Source: Phaseolus vulgaris (taxonomy: Eukaryota > Streptophyta > Magnoliopsida > Fabales > Fabaceae). From it: 64,000 nt of DNA. The DNA is taken from assembly GCF_000499845.2 (NCBI RefSeq), contig NC_023754.2, positions 13,596,993 through 13,660,992 of the forward strand. Reading direction: 5' to 3'. Made by a program: the position numbers and the translations under genes. The notes beneath the pieces are model-generated. The model was not told the DNA's origin, did not search any database, and saw nothing but the letters and a program-made list of their open reading frames with translations. Positions 12,406 to 24,178 of the stretch are shown piece by piece (position 1 is the stretch's first letter; each line of letters opens with the position of its first letter).

Positions 12406-13440
12406 AGTAATAATAAACCCACAAGGACGGATAAACCCTAAACAAAAACACCTCCTAAGAAATAATTTGTCCCTAAGGACATATATCGAACCCTCAAAGA
12501 ACAATTGTTTAAAATCCTAATAGTAACATTCACTAAGTATAAGAATATGTACAATAATTTGATTTGATTTGATATTGACAATAGTTTGCATCAAATTTAA
12601 ATAAAAAAATAGTAAATAGTTAGTTAATTCAATTGCGAAAATTGGGATTGAGATTCATCCTTCTTACTCTTTGTATTTTGAATAGCATGATAATATTCTA
12701 TCATTTGATTGATATTTATGCCCATATAAAAATCATTTATATTGATTCATCGCATATAAAATTATTAAGAAAGTCTCCTAAATATCAATTTCTCGCATAT
12801 TTATAAAAACTTTTTATCATTACGATTAGACATTGATGACAATTAACATTTCAAATTTATTCCTAGCTATCAAATATATTAATCATTATCATTTGGGTCA
12901 TATACTTATAAGTATTTTCCAGACAAATCTAAGGATCTAGATCATAGAAACAAGCATTAGAAATAAAATGACAATGCAATCATCAATCAAGAACAAAATA
13001 TTATATTTAAATATCATCTTAATACATAAGAGTTTGAACAAATTACTCCTAATCCCAAATGGTAGAATTAGTCACTCATGTTGGCTATTACAAACATGGA
13101 GAACAAGAAAAAAAGATCCAAAATGCTTCTCCTTGACGGATGCCTCCTCTAGGGTTTCTAACTCCTTCTATTCTCCCAACTGGATGGTAGGGTTATGCCT
13201 CAAGCATCATATTTAACCTAGTTGGGCTTGGGATAAGTGACTTTTTGCTTGGGCGTTATTGGGCTCGCCTGGGCGAGTTGCACGAAAAATGCCCAACATC
13301 ACTGAAGTCATCTCGCCTGGGCGATATTGGGCTCGCTTGGGCGAGTTTGGGTTAGTGTTAGTGCATTCCAACTTTCCCTTTTTAGCTTTATTTATTCTCC
13401 TTTTGTCGTTTCATCTCCATTCTTCCCTATAATCCTGAAA
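12406..13440. repeat. Dispersed repeat R1, copy 2 (longest copy)
   Basis: Starts AGTAATAAT directly after LINE-1 sequence, then ATTTGTCCCTAAGGAC, the CTTACTCTTTGTATTTTGA block and the Stu ATTCATCGCAT block, in the same order as copies 1 and 3. Similarity to the other copies is clear to about 12980. Beyond that lies a GC-richer stretch with repeated GCCTGGGCGAG motifs (13250-13350). The right end is a guess. It may be part of a Ty3/gypsy LTR, but no termini were recognised. Confidence 0.5.
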
Positions 13441-13649
13441 TTAACAAAAATTTGTGAATAAATCGTTCTAATTCAAATTATAAATACAAAATATGTAAAA
13501 AGGTTAAATTCATAAAATAGGGTTTATGTTATAGTTATTTTATCAATTAATATCCATAAGTGTCTGTATTTTAATATGAAATATTACTGAAATCTGGAAC
13601 TTATGAACTATTCCTTTATTGACAAAGATATTAGTCATGAAAAAATCAA

Positions 13650-15440
13650 TCTAATTATCACTTCTTATTATTTTTATTGTTGTCCCAAATTGTGTTTGAA
13701 CAAAAACAACAAAATTTTCCAAAATCTTGATAACTTCCGATTTTTGTTTTAAATGAAAAATCCACGTGAACTTTGAATACTCATTAACTATGGTTAAGAA
13801 ATACTTATGACCATGAATTGATGGTATTGAGTATGGTCCTCATATATGTACATGGATCAAATCAAAACATTTTTTTTGATTTAGATGTACTAATAGGAAA
13901 TGAAAGTTTTTTTTTTGCTTTGCAAAATGGCAAACATCACAAATAAAAGATTGTTATACTTAACAAAAGGAAATTTATTCTTGATAACATAAATATATTT
14001 ATTTGAAACATGACCTAATCGAAAATTTCAAAGGGTTTCTATATCACTAGCACTAACATTAACAATATTAATGGTGTGTGTAGATTTGATAGGTTTGATT
14101 TGAAGTTTATGATAGAATGCAATCCTAAGTATATAAAGTCTATCTTGCATCTTAGCATAGTCAATCATCCTCAAGGACTTATTGTCCTGAATATGACAAC
14201 CATTAGAGTCAAAGGTTAGAACACAAGATAGTTTATAAATCAATTTTGCTACTGAAAGAAGATTAAAAGTGAAGGAAGGAATATACAGAACATTGTCTAT
14301 GACATGATTTTGATTGACAAAAACACATATAGAATAATTGGAAATGACTTGATTTCCATTTGGTAATTTGACATAAATAGGATTAATTTGATGATATGAA
14401 GTGAAATGATTTAAAGATGAACAAATGTGGTCAGTAGCACCACTATCAAGAATCCAAGAACTGAAGGAAGAAAGAAATTTATTACCAGTTTGTGTTGTCA
14501 TGTTGGAAAGAATAACAAATACTTGATTAGAAACATTGTCATTGGATTTGGACGGTTGTAAAAGAGCTAACAATGTTTGATATTGTTCAAAAGTAAAATC
14601 AATTTGTTGATATTGCACTTCTTACTTTGAAACTTCATGATTCAACTCATCATTATTAAAATTTGTATTATGAAAAACTGCATTAGTATGACTCTGATCA
14701 TGGTTTTGATTTTTAAACTTGAAATGAAGTGGAATGTTTTCTATAGCATGTATCAATGGTATGTCTTGTCCTTCCATAATGACTGCAAATTTTAGAAGTA
14801 TATCCTCTTCCATAGCTTCCTCTTCCATAACCAGCACCTCTTCCATAGGTTATACCATTGGTTTTATAACCTCCTTTGCAAGTAGCAATCAGCCTGAGAT
14901 TGATCACCAAATATTTGTCTCTCTTGTTGTGTAACTAGAGAGCAAACTCTATTCAAGGATGGAAAAGGGTCCATCAATAGGATTTGAGTTCTCACAATCA
15001 AATAATTATCATTTAGCCCCTTTAGAAATTTAATAATTTGGTCTTATGCTTTATATTTAGAAGCATTCACAAGCAGGTGCATTTAGAGGCACATGAACAA
15101 GTAGGTAGCGGGCGAAAAAGATCAAGTTAATCCCAAAGAATTTTTAGTTGGGTGAAATAGTTTGTAATAGTCAACTCATCCTATTTGAAAGAAGAAATAA
15201 TCTCTTCAAGATCAGAAATACGAATCATGTCTCCTTGTAGAAACTTTTTCTTTAAATCATTCCATGTGTCAAAAACAATGTCATATAAATGATGCTTTGT
15301 GCGGTGGATTGAGAAACCGTCTTCAAAATCCAGAAAACAACCAACATATTGGCTCTCTACTATGTTGACTATTGGAGATCATAAAAATAATTTCTCTTGC
15401 TTTATATAATTTTGAATTTGGGTTAAAACAATATTCTAGA
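13650..15440 (-). pseudogene. Decayed Ty1/copia gag-protease-integrase remnant
   Basis: Minus-strand reading from right to left gives a gag (UBN2-like) region around 14940-15330, then a zinc-knuckle relic near 14790-14850 (CSHYGRTRHTIDTC, with the second Cys of CCHC replaced by Tyr). An open frame at 14028-14618 holds the retroviral-type protease signature SSWILDSGATDHIC. The integrase start at 13700-13990 survives only as broken frames. There is no reverse transcriptase or LTR next to it. It ends about 550 bp upstream of the NB-ARC gene. Confidence 0.75.
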
Positions 15441-15987
15441 ATTTATCAATAAATACACAACTAATTATAAAACAACCATTTTAATATATGAATTAAAGGT
15501 ATAGTGTGATTCAGTTTCAAACCATTTCTCATACATATATACCTTATTACTGAGTTTAAGACATATTTTGCCAACTATATAAAATAGACATTTCAAAGAG
15601 TTTCTAATATTTTTTTATTTATTTCAAACCTCAATTATATAAGATCCGAGTCCCTTGTTTTGCATGGTTTCCATTGCGACAGCATCTTTTTACTGCATGT
15701 TTCAAGACTAGAATCTTTAAATATAATTTGGTTTTCAAAAGTTGAAATGCAATCTTCTTTTCCCTCAAGTGAAAAAATGCTATTTCTATAGTTCCAAGAA
15801 AAGAATCTAATTCCACGCTTATGGTTCTTGGTGATAGAGATTTGAGGCAAAGAAAACAATAATATTGGCTTTTGTATCAGTAACGGTAGCCTTTTCAACA
15901 CAAGTTTGAAACAAAAGTGAAAGAAAAACACTTGATCATTATTTGTACTCTCAATCATCATCACCATCCTAGCTCCCTCCTTCAATC
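15441..15987. promoter_or_regulatory. Upstream region of the NB-ARC gene
   Basis: No gene is seen between the copia remnant and the ATG at 15988. The last 350 bp are less repetitive than their surroundings and presumably hold the promoter and 5' leader, but I see no decisive core element. The ATG context is TCAATCATGGC. Confidence 0.3.
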
Positions 15988-17094
15988 ATGGCCTCAGACA
16001 TTGCTGAAATCCTTAAAGAAAACTTCTTGGAATTTTGCCAAGATAGTGAATTCATAAACCTATCACCTACTATCACTTCCCTATTGAAAGAAATAGAAAA
16101 TGAATTCACAGAGAACACGAGATTCTGGTCACCTCCACCTGTTGAGTGCCTCTCTCATTTGTACCAACTAGATCATGCAATTGCCGAGTGTCGAGCAAAC
16201 AAGAAAACCTTATCCATGTTTCCACGTCTTGATCTAGTTGAACGTATCAACGAGGGGTTGTTGAAGACTATCAAGAAAGAACTCCAAGAAGTGAGGAACT
16301 CCAAAGGGAATGATGCAAACCCAACCTCCCCCTTATTCTCTTCATGCAGGTACCCCACAAGATATGATGAACCAAAACTTCCAGTATTCGATGAAGAAAT
16401 CCAAAAGATTGTGAAATTGCTTGAATCCAGTGATGGGTTCAAGGCCATTGGTGTTCACGGAATGTGTGGCACGGGAAAAACCACTCTTGCCAAAATGGTT
16501 CTGAGTGATTCACGTGTCATAGACAAATACAAGAAGCCCATATGGGTGTGTTTGTACGACTTGAAATCCGAAGAAGAAATGGATATTAGGATTGTTAAGG
16601 AGATGTTGGCACTTTTGGACGATGACCCTGATCTATTGGCGGAGGAACCTGAAGATAAGTGGCTGGTGAAAAATCTTCATGATAAACTCAAGGATCAGAA
16701 GAAGTACTTGATTGTGTTGGATGGTGTGTGGCACTGTAACGATTGGTTTAATGATTTGTTATATGTTGATGAAAATGGTGGTGATACGAGCAAATTACTC
16801 TTTTCCCAAGCCTTGCCCAAAGACACTGGTGGTGCTGTCATTATCACCAGCAGACAAAAGGAAGTGACTACTAAATTGGTGCATGAAGAGAATTTGATTC
16901 ATATTAAGCCTTGGGATGCTGACAAATTGAAGGAGTTTGTGAAGCAGTGTTTGTCAAGACAAGAAAAGAGTGTGGAAATCTCTAAGGAAAACATTCAGTG
17001 TGTCGCTTATCATTGTCATGGTATTCCTTTTGTTGCAGCAACCCTCTCACGTTTCATATCTGAGCAGATCACTAAAAAGCCAGATTCTAATTGA
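15988..17094 (+). CDS. NB-ARC1-only NLR-like protein (no ARC2, no LRR), At5g45440/At5g45490-like
   Basis: Single-exon gene of 368 aa starting at an ATG. Residues 1-130 are a helical N-terminal region. The nucleotide-binding domain follows: P-loop GMCGTGKTT (158-166), RNBS-A-like KKPIWVCLYDL (182-192), kinase-2 YLIVLDGVW (240-248), RNBS-B-like GGAVIITSRQ (281-290) and a GLPLA-equivalent CHGIPFVAA (343-351). The protein ends 17 residues after that motif, so the winged-helix ARC2, the MHD motif and the LRRs are absent. In most plant NLRs the kinase-2 box ends LDDVW; here the second Asp is Gly, which suggests weak or no ATP hydrolysis. It resembles the Arabidopsis NB-only genes At5g45440/At5g45490 (recalled, not searched). 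The complementary ARC2-LRR gene lies at 44404-46182 on the same strand. Likely cytosolic; function unproven. No disabling stop is present, so it looks like a real gene rather than a truncated NLR. Confidence 0.85.
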   Translation: MASDIAEILKENFLEFCQDSEFINLSPTITSLLKEIENEFTENTRFWSPPPVECLSHLYQLDHAIAECRANKKTLSMFPRLDLVERINEGLLKTIKKELQEVRNSKGNDANPTSPLFSSCRYPTRYDEPKLPVFDEEIQKIVKLLESSDGFKAIGVHGMCGTGKTTLAKMVLSDSRVIDKYKKPIWVCLYDLKSEEEMDIRIVKEMLALLDDDPDLLAEEPEDKWLVKNLHDKLKDQKKYLIVLDGVWHCNDWFNDLLYVDENGGDTSKLLFSQALPKDTGGAVIITSRQKEVTTKLVHEENLIHIKPWDADKLKEFVKQCLSRQEKSVEISKENIQCVAYHCHGIPFVAATLSRFISEQITKKPDSN

Positions 17095-17339
17095 TCTATA
17101 TGTATTATGTGCGTGTTTATGATCTAGTTGTTTTGTTTTCAGCTTTACTTTTTAATAGAAGCATCAACTTTTCCATGTTCTTTAAATAAGTTTATACCAT
17201 CGTTATGATATAGTGAAAATGAATGTAAAGCTATAAAAATCTAGGGATGTTCATAATCATCTTACTATTGTGAACTTTTGTATACGTAAATTTGAAAAAA
17301 AAAATATTTGATGCAATATCAATCTAATATATAAAATTT

Positions 17340-20140
17340 ATTTTTTATCGGATTTGACGAGGTGTGGAATTCAAGTTGTTGGTGAAGATAGAGCTTTTTC
17401 TTGAAGGATATCGAGCTTTAACACAAAATGTTGAGTGGACTTTCACCTATAAAAAAAACCTCTCAGACGTTCGAGTCAATAAAGGTATAATAATTTCTAA
17501 ATAATAAGTGAATATCATGGATTGAGTGATCCCTAAAGTTTGTTTTTATAGATAGTAAAAGTCTAAGATGAGTCTCTATAACCACATATATAAGATGTCG
17601 GATTTTACGGATACATTCCAAGATTTATGGCAGGTTAGAGTAAATATCTATACCTTAGGCTGCTACCCATGTTTTTTACAATACTTTGCATGTGGTTAAT
17701 ATCTAATAAATATTAACAGTCTGATTTTTATGGACTTAATAATATCCATATTTATTGGATATTAATAACCCACGGATAGGGTAGTACATAAGCCCTAAGT
17801 TTGAAAATCTTACTATAAATGCTTTTGAAAACATTAGTTATCTCTGGTTGGTCTTAGCAACCTTAATAATTCTTTAAATCGAGCTTGTTTGACTTTGTGT
17901 CCATATTTTTTTATAATTATAATAAATGTAATGATGATTGTCATTAATGTCATAAATATCTAAGCCTGATATATATTAACGAGGGGTTTTAAGTTAATGA
18001 TTAGTTATACCTTTTTGAGGTAGGTTCATCAGTGGGGAATTGTGACATTTCACTTTAAGAAAAATTTATAAACATTCAACTTTGCCTTATCCCTTCTTGA
18101 ATTCCCACTTTTATTTAAGGTTTTTTATTGACTTTATTTACGACTTTTCACCTTTATCTTCTTCTATGAGGTTTTGCAACGTCTGTCCTTGCTTTAGGGT
18201 TCTTCAATTCGCCTTTCCTCCAAGTTTGTCAAAGTCATTCTATTTCTTCGTATGTATCTTTTGATGTCTTATCCTTCTTCTTCCTTGCCATCTTACTCTG
18301 TTAGTGGGGATAATTGCTTAGTTGATAGGGAAATTAATCCTATCGGAGTAAGTTTTTCATTTGAGTCATTCTTCGATGAGTGTGATCTTCTAGAGATGGA
18401 ATCACATCCAGTTACTCTGGTTGAGATTGTCATTGCTAATGTCATTAGACCTTTCAGCAAAATCCCTATTGGGATTCCCTTGACCCAAAAGACGAAGGGG
18501 AAACGTCAAGCTTCCCCCGCGAAAGTTTAAGGAAATCCTTGAGACTACTACAATGGAGGGGACTAGGAAAGGTAGGTTTCCCCAATTGTTGATCCTGAGT
18601 AATCTTGGGTACTCAATGAAGTAAATCATTATTTTTTAGTGTTTAATTCTAAGTCTAAGATTGGAGAGTTTATCTCTTCTTTTAACATTTGCTCAGATGA
18701 GTTGGCCGACTTGGTGGTAGCCAAACCTTGTTGCCCTTCAGACCATGTCTACATGAAACCCTTCTCGGATGCGAAGGACTTTAATTTTGTTTATGAATAC
18801 TTTTTAAATACCTGGATATTTCCTTTCCTTTGCCTGATTTTGAGTGTCATCATTGACGAATATTAATGTGCCTCTGAGTCAACTCCACCCCCAATAGTTG
18901 GGCTCACCTGAAGACCTTTCAAATTTTGTGTAGTCATCTTCATATTAGGCCAAGTGTTAACACTTTCATGTATTTTATCAACTGAAGCATGGTGTCGAGG
19001 TTGGTTGGGTATCTCTAAACGGAGACCAATATGGGTCTCTTTTTACCGTTTATGTCTCTTTATTTAAGAATTTTAAGGATTAGTTTTTTAAACTTAAAAG
19101 CGCTCCTCAAGACTTGTAGAAAAGTTTGTTTTCTTATCCAAACTTTATGCCTTGCTTTCCATTATTCTGGAAACAACCAACTAAGTTTAAATCTAAAGCT
19201 CCCTAGCTCCTCTCTTCCTTGGAAAAGAATAACATTTTACTTATTAAGACCCTTCCAAGGCCTATAAATTGTAAGGACCTTTAAATATTCCTCTGGCCGA
19301 GGACCCTACAACCATGTTTATAGGTATCATTCAACTACATTGAGTTTTCTTTGTTTGCTATGTTATGTTGCTTAACTCTTATAAACTTTTTTTTATATGG
19401 CAAAGATCATGGAAAAAGGATTTGATATGAAGATGATGGGCATGTTTGGTGTGTCCAAGGATGTTAAGGTTGTTAACCACCCTACGGGTAGTCCCCAGAA
19501 TCCTTCCAAATGGTCAAGGTTAGCAATGACCCTGAATCCTACCTCTACTGAAAGGGATGTAGAAGATGTGAAGGATAAAATGATCACTAAAGTATTTTCA
19601 AGCCCCTCTATTCAAACCGATGAAGGAACACGTTCGGGTTGGGTGGTTCTTCAAGTCGCTCTCGTTGTGGCAATGAGAATACTCTCTCAATGGCTCCCCT
19701 AGTCCCGTCTGGGTTTATTTAAATACACCTTCCTCCATTAACTCTCTAAGGCGCCTTTTAAGGACAAAATCGTAATGGAGCTCCAAGTTCTAAAGTTGAT
19801 AATACCTCAAATGCAGTGATTGACACTAGTAATGTTATCTCAACAGACTTGAGGTCGACTCATTGGCGCCGTCTGTGGGGATCAAAATGAGGTTCTAAAG
19901 ACGAAACTTTGTTCCATTAGCCTTCGATTGGGGCTTGTTTCGATACGTCCAATAGTCTCAATCACTTAGGAGTCAAGGCTAAGGAAAATTTAAATACATC
20001 CTTCTCCTTTGACCCTCTTTGGCGCCTTTTCAGGAAAAATGTGACAGAGCTCCAAGCTCCAAAGCGAAAAATACCTCGAATGTGGTGATTGATCCTAACG
20101 ATGTTATCTCAACATACTTAAGGTTGAAACATTGATTTTT
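17340..20140 (+). mobile_element. Decayed Ty3/gypsy-like retroelement with a 'putative plant transposon protein' ORF relic
   Basis: About 17340-17600 reads like the LTR of a legume gypsy element (TTTCACCTATAAAAAAAACC followed by a 'GACGTTCGAGTCAATAAAGG' block). Plus-strand fragments around 18250-19270 include PLSQLHP, EVGWVSLNGDQYGSLFTVY and a following FFKL, matching the pattern of the gag-side ORF annotated as putative gypsy-type transposon protein (PF04195). TGGCGCCGTCTGTGGGG at 19864-19880 looks like a gypsy primer-binding site. Frames are broken throughout, and element ends and target duplications were not found. Confidence 0.5.
19716..20140 (+). repeat. Diverged tandem duplication, period about 270 bp
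   Basis: Two successive blocks share, in order, TTTAAATACA, a GGCGCCTTTT segment, GAGCTCCAAG, AATACCTC and GTTATCTCAACA. The first runs about 19716-19870 and the second about 19986-20140. The primer-binding-site-like sequence follows only the first block. Confidence 0.6.
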
Positions 20141-20149
20141 GATTCCCAC

Positions 20150-20613
20150 TGATGGTGTCAAAGGGAGGTTCACAATGCACTTTAGGAGGGTTCTTTGACT
20201 TTGTTGCCCACTTGGATATTAGTTGGTCCATTACAAGCTATGTTTTCACTAATAATGGATCTCTAGTTAGAAAGAAATTTAATATCCAATTAATAGTGGC
20301 TTTGTTGACCATGGAGGCTAAGTATATGACAGTGAATGAGGTGGCTAAGGAAGGGATATAGTTGAAGGGTCTAATAAGATATTTAGGGTATGCTCAAGGA
20401 AGATTGTCATCTTTTGTGATAGTCTGGGTGCAATATGTTTGCCCGTGATCTTGTGCATCATGGTAGGACAAAGCATATTATATCACTTTCTTTGCATTGA
20501 GGATACGATTTAAGTGAAGAAGATTGACACCAAAAGAATCATGCAGATGTCTTCATGAAACCCTTTCCTAGGAACAAGTTTGTGTATTGATTAAACTTAT
20601 TAAACATGAACAT
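20150..20613 (+). pseudogene. Copia RNase H remnant of the oldest element in nest B
   Basis: The plus-strand translation includes TSYVFTNNGSLVRKKFNIQ, ALLTMEAKYMTVNEVAKEGI and KGLIRYLG, then HHGRTKHI in another frame. This is the C-terminal RNase H region of a Ty1/copia polyprotein, now with stops and frameshifts. It is followed at once by an LTR start (TGTTGAACAAGG at 20614), the order expected at the 3' end of a plus-strand copia element. Confidence 0.75.
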
Positions 20614-20940
20614 TGTTGAACAAGGTGATTTGATGCTTCCAAATATGCTTTGAACACTTGAAGAATCTGTTGTTGTGTTTGTGAGTGTTGTTTAGTAGAT
20701 TTTGAATTGTCAATTCATATCTAGTATTGATCTAAGTTCACTTGATTCTTTATCTCTTTTGAAAGAAGTGTTTGCTAAAAAGCTGTGTGAATTTTAATAA
20801 GTTATTTTGAGCTTTCAATCAATTAAAAAAGTTGATGTTCAAGGACTTGTGACTACAACAAGTTTCTTTATCCAGTTGATTTGTCAAAACAACCAATTGA
20901 ATTGTACTTAGTGTTTTTCAAAGGTTTTAAAAAAGCTTTG
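20614..20940 (+). repeat. Old plus-strand copia LTR, left part (interrupted)
   Basis: Starts TGTTGAACAAGGTGATTTG, matching the reverse complement of the Sirevirus-like LTR end (TGTTGAACAAGATGCTTTG). It breaks at 20940 where the minus-strand Sirevirus-like element begins, and resumes at 33283 after the duplicated CTTTG. Confidence 0.8.
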
Positions 20941-22002
20941 TGTTAGAATATATGGCCTTAAACAAGAGAGGGGTGAATTGTTTATAACAGATTTTCGTAA
21001 ACTTTAAAGGTATAATTAAATTCAATGTTGAATTACAGAGAAAAGAATAAAGGAAACAAATACCCAAACCTGTTTTAAGATGATATCAGAAAAACAATCG
21101 GTTGTTTTGTCGAAACAATCGGTTGTTTTTATCAGCAGTTAATAAAAACAACTTAAAACAGATATATGTGAGATTAGAGAAAGAGAGAATCACACAAACA
21201 AATTTATATTGGTTCACTCTTACACCAAGAGCTACATCCAGTCCCCAGAAACCACTGGGTAATCCACTATGCAATCAAAACCAGATTACAAACACCACAC
21301 ACCGAAGTAGTGACCTTGAATCCCTCAAGAAACACACTACCTTTGGCAAACCACACTAAGAGTGTTGATCTTGAACACCTCAGGAAGACACAACACTCCT
21401 TGGCAACACAAATACAGAAATACAGTAATCAAGGAAGAAGGGAATAGAATACACCTGGGTATTACAAATCTTAAAGTTCAGAATTACAACCCAATCCTAT
21501 TCCACACACTTAAGAATGATCCAAAGCTCTTTCAAATCTTGGAAAAATTGTTTTGATAAACTCTTTCTCTTACTACTAGATTAGGAGCATAAAACCACCT
21601 TTATATAGACCAACCAAGTGGTCAAAAGCATTTAATAAAGGAGTCAAGTTACTTAGGATCATTTTAAACATATTAAAACACTTAACATAATTCTGTTAAG
21701 GTTTTCAGGAAAACAATCGATTGTTTTGTCGAAACAATCGGTTGAATTGACTTGACAGCAAAGTCAAGCTTTTCAAAAACTACTAAGGTAAAACAACCTG
21801 TTGTTTCAAAAAACAACCTGTTGAAATTTTAATAGCATTTTAGAAAACTCATCTTTTCAAAAGGGTAAAGATTCAAATGAACTTGGATCATCTTAAGGAG
21901 TGAATTAAAAAGTTCAAAACAACTAGACAACACACACACCCAGCAGCAAGGTCTTCAAGCTTTCCTCTTGGATTTGGAGACATCAAAGCATCTTGTTCAA
22001 CA
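20941..22002 (-). repeat. 3' LTR of the Sirevirus-like element
   Basis: A 1062-bp block from TGTTAGAATATATGGCC to CATCTTGTTCAACA, homologous to 32297-33282 and to the solo LTR 6929-8005. By eye the two LTRs of this element are roughly 94% identical over about 330 compared bases. It carries paired palindromes at 21092-21129, 21711-21745 and 21793-21828. Confidence 0.9.
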
Positions 22003-22016
22003 ATCTCCCCCTATTT
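22003..22016 (-). promoter_or_regulatory. Polypurine tract of the Sirevirus-like element
   Basis: ATCTCCCCCTATTT on the plus strand reads AAATAGGGGGAGAT on the element strand, directly abutting the LTR start TGTTGAAC. Related tracts recur at about 22322-22340, 22540-22552 and 30690-30702. Multiple polypurine tracts are reported for Sireviruses (recalled). Confidence 0.8.
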
Positions 22017-22059
22017 GATGAAGACAAATCCCTGGTTTCTTTGTGTTGTTGTTTTTGAA

Positions 22060-23060
22060 CTTGAAAGGTCATACAAAACAGAATTTGTGCATATACAAAG
22101 CAAGTATACGAGCAGGATACGAAGGCACACAAAACCAGTTTTTTGCATAAGCCTTTAAGCAGAAAAACCAGTTAAATAACCATAAAAACCAGTGCCAAAA
22201 TGAGACTTGTGTGCAACAGAACTATGGTGAATAAGAGCATGGCAACAACATAATTTAAACCATGATAAAACCAGATAACACCAGAGTGTAGCAACAACAA
22301 TGCAACACATAAAACCACACCATTCTCCTCCTATTTGTCTTCTCAAATAGAATGAAAGAAGGGATAAAATCAGGATTAAGAAAAACCAGAATACCAGTAT
22401 GTGTAGTTGCACTATTGCAGCAACAAACCTGTGATTCCATATCAAAATTGCAGCAAAAATCTATGGTGTATCATAGCTATGACAGCGTACAATCAAAGTA
22501 CCATAGATCCCAGAAATTTCAGCAACGAGACCAAAGTTTCTCCCCCTATCTTTTCTTCATCCAACAGTTCAATTTGGTCAAGTGATTGCTCAAGAGGTGG
22601 ATTTGGTAGAAATATTCTCTCTTCTGTTAAGAGCAAACCTTCCAGACGTTCCAAAGTTACATTCACAAATATTCATCAACCCCATGACCACCAATGTGGT
22701 TGCCATTCATAAAAGGCTTTGAATTTCAAGGAAAACAAAGAATATATCTCTTTATGATCTAATTCAGAGGCACAGAGAATGCATATTTGACTCATAATGG
22801 GTTATGAAAGAAAAGGAATAGTTGTAATCATGCATAAGATATCATAACAGCTTTATTCAAATGTGCCAGAGGTAAAACAATCAGTTGTTTCGTGAAAACA
22901 ATCGATTGTTTTTCCGAGACAGTAAAAAAATGTTATTTTTCAAAGCAAATCATCTTTCAAAGTAATGGAAAATGCATAATGAAATACATTCTTACCTTTG
23001 CATTACCTCAAACATGTTTAGATTTTCATTTGGTCTTATGAAGCCAAAAACATAGGATGA
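22060..23060 (-). repeat. Sirevirus noncoding block, copy 1 (3' region)
   Basis: Shares with 30470-31100, in the same order and orientation, the segment GCATATACAAAGCAAGTATA, an AGTTTTTTGCATA segment, a polypurine-like tract, the GATGCCAGAG/GTGCCAGAG segment followed by a palindrome pair, and a TACCTTTGCA segment. No gene is seen; the hydrophobic open frame at 22155-22445 has no supported identity. Confidence 0.7.
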
Positions 23061-23071
23061 ACATATACAAC

Positions 23072-23325
23072 TTACTTTACAAAGGATGAACATATACAAC
23101 TTACTAAGCCTCTCATACCACACTGCCTTGGAGCTTGCTTAAGCCCATACAAGGCCTTTTTCAGCTTGTATACATGGTTAGGATGTTGATGATCTTCAAA
23201 GCCCGGTGGTTGTTCAACATAGACTTCATGATTGATGATTCCATTGAGGAAAACACTCTTAACATCCATTTGAAACAATTTGAATCCACTCATACAAGCA
23301 ATGGTCAGCAGCAACCTTATAGCTT
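23072..23325 (-). pseudogene. Copia reverse transcriptase fragment, downstream half
   Basis: Minus-strand translation gives AIRLLLTIACMSGFKLFQMD, then VKSVFLNGIINHEVYVEQPP and YKLKKALYGLKQAPRQ, the standard N-terminal half of a Ty1/copia RT, up to the GLKQAPR motif. After that the coding sequence ends and noncoding block 1 begins. Its upstream half is at 29939-30348, displaced by LINE-2, whose 13-bp target duplication AACCTTATAGCTT includes 23313-23325. Confidence 0.85.
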
Positions 23326-24178
23326 TTTTTTTGTATAGAAGCATGTTAAGCTCATCATTTGTATTTCGGAGATGTAGTAGGTCCTTCCCCTAGAACCATA
23401 AATTGTTTTCCATGTGAGTTATATCACACGCCTACAAACCCCCGAAACCTGCACCTGCATAAGGTTCATAAGACCAGCTCCCACAAGCATCCTAACTCCA
23501 TCTTTAGCTGCTAAAAGGTTGTGACCTGCAACACTCTTCCTTCTTCTCAGTGACATCCCTATAGCTTTAGTATCCTTCGAGGTCTGGCACACACCCTCCT
23601 CTTTACCGTGAGCACTACGTTTTACTCACAAATCTTTATAAGCTAGGATTGTGCAATAGATTGTGGACAATGTGTATTGCTGGTCTCTTTTGCCTACAAA
23701 CAATAACTGCCAACCACCCAACCCACCTTCCAGGCCATACTCTAACTACAAACAACATAGCATATATCAGGAAAATTCCCCAAACGTCTTAAGCATCCTG
23801 GCAGGGCTTAACTAGGCCAACCAACCTTGCTGGATTTCCATCTGAACACATCAGTGAGTACCTACAGCGTTTCATGGCCTCTTCTTACCACATTTCCCCT
23901 TCAGCACCATATACCCTCCTCCAGTTCCAACAACGCATCAGGTCAGATATGCATGACCATGATTCTGGATTGGGGAAGCACCTTGGCCTTTTCACCTCTT
24001 TCCAACTTGACTAGGCTCCCCCTTTGACATCCCGTTGACTCCCTCATCCTTGTCACAGCCATTAGGTCTTCCTAAGAATTGCATCAACTTTGTTTTTGCC
24101 ACTGCTTACAGAGTATATTTCACCTCTGTTTCCATCTTTCTCCTGCATAAAGCTCATACAGACTACCTTCACCTCCCA

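Noticed and set aside
22155..22445. Hydrophobic 96-codon frame, considered as an env-like relic
   Set aside because: It lies in a noncoding block whose paralogue (30370-31150) does not keep the frame.
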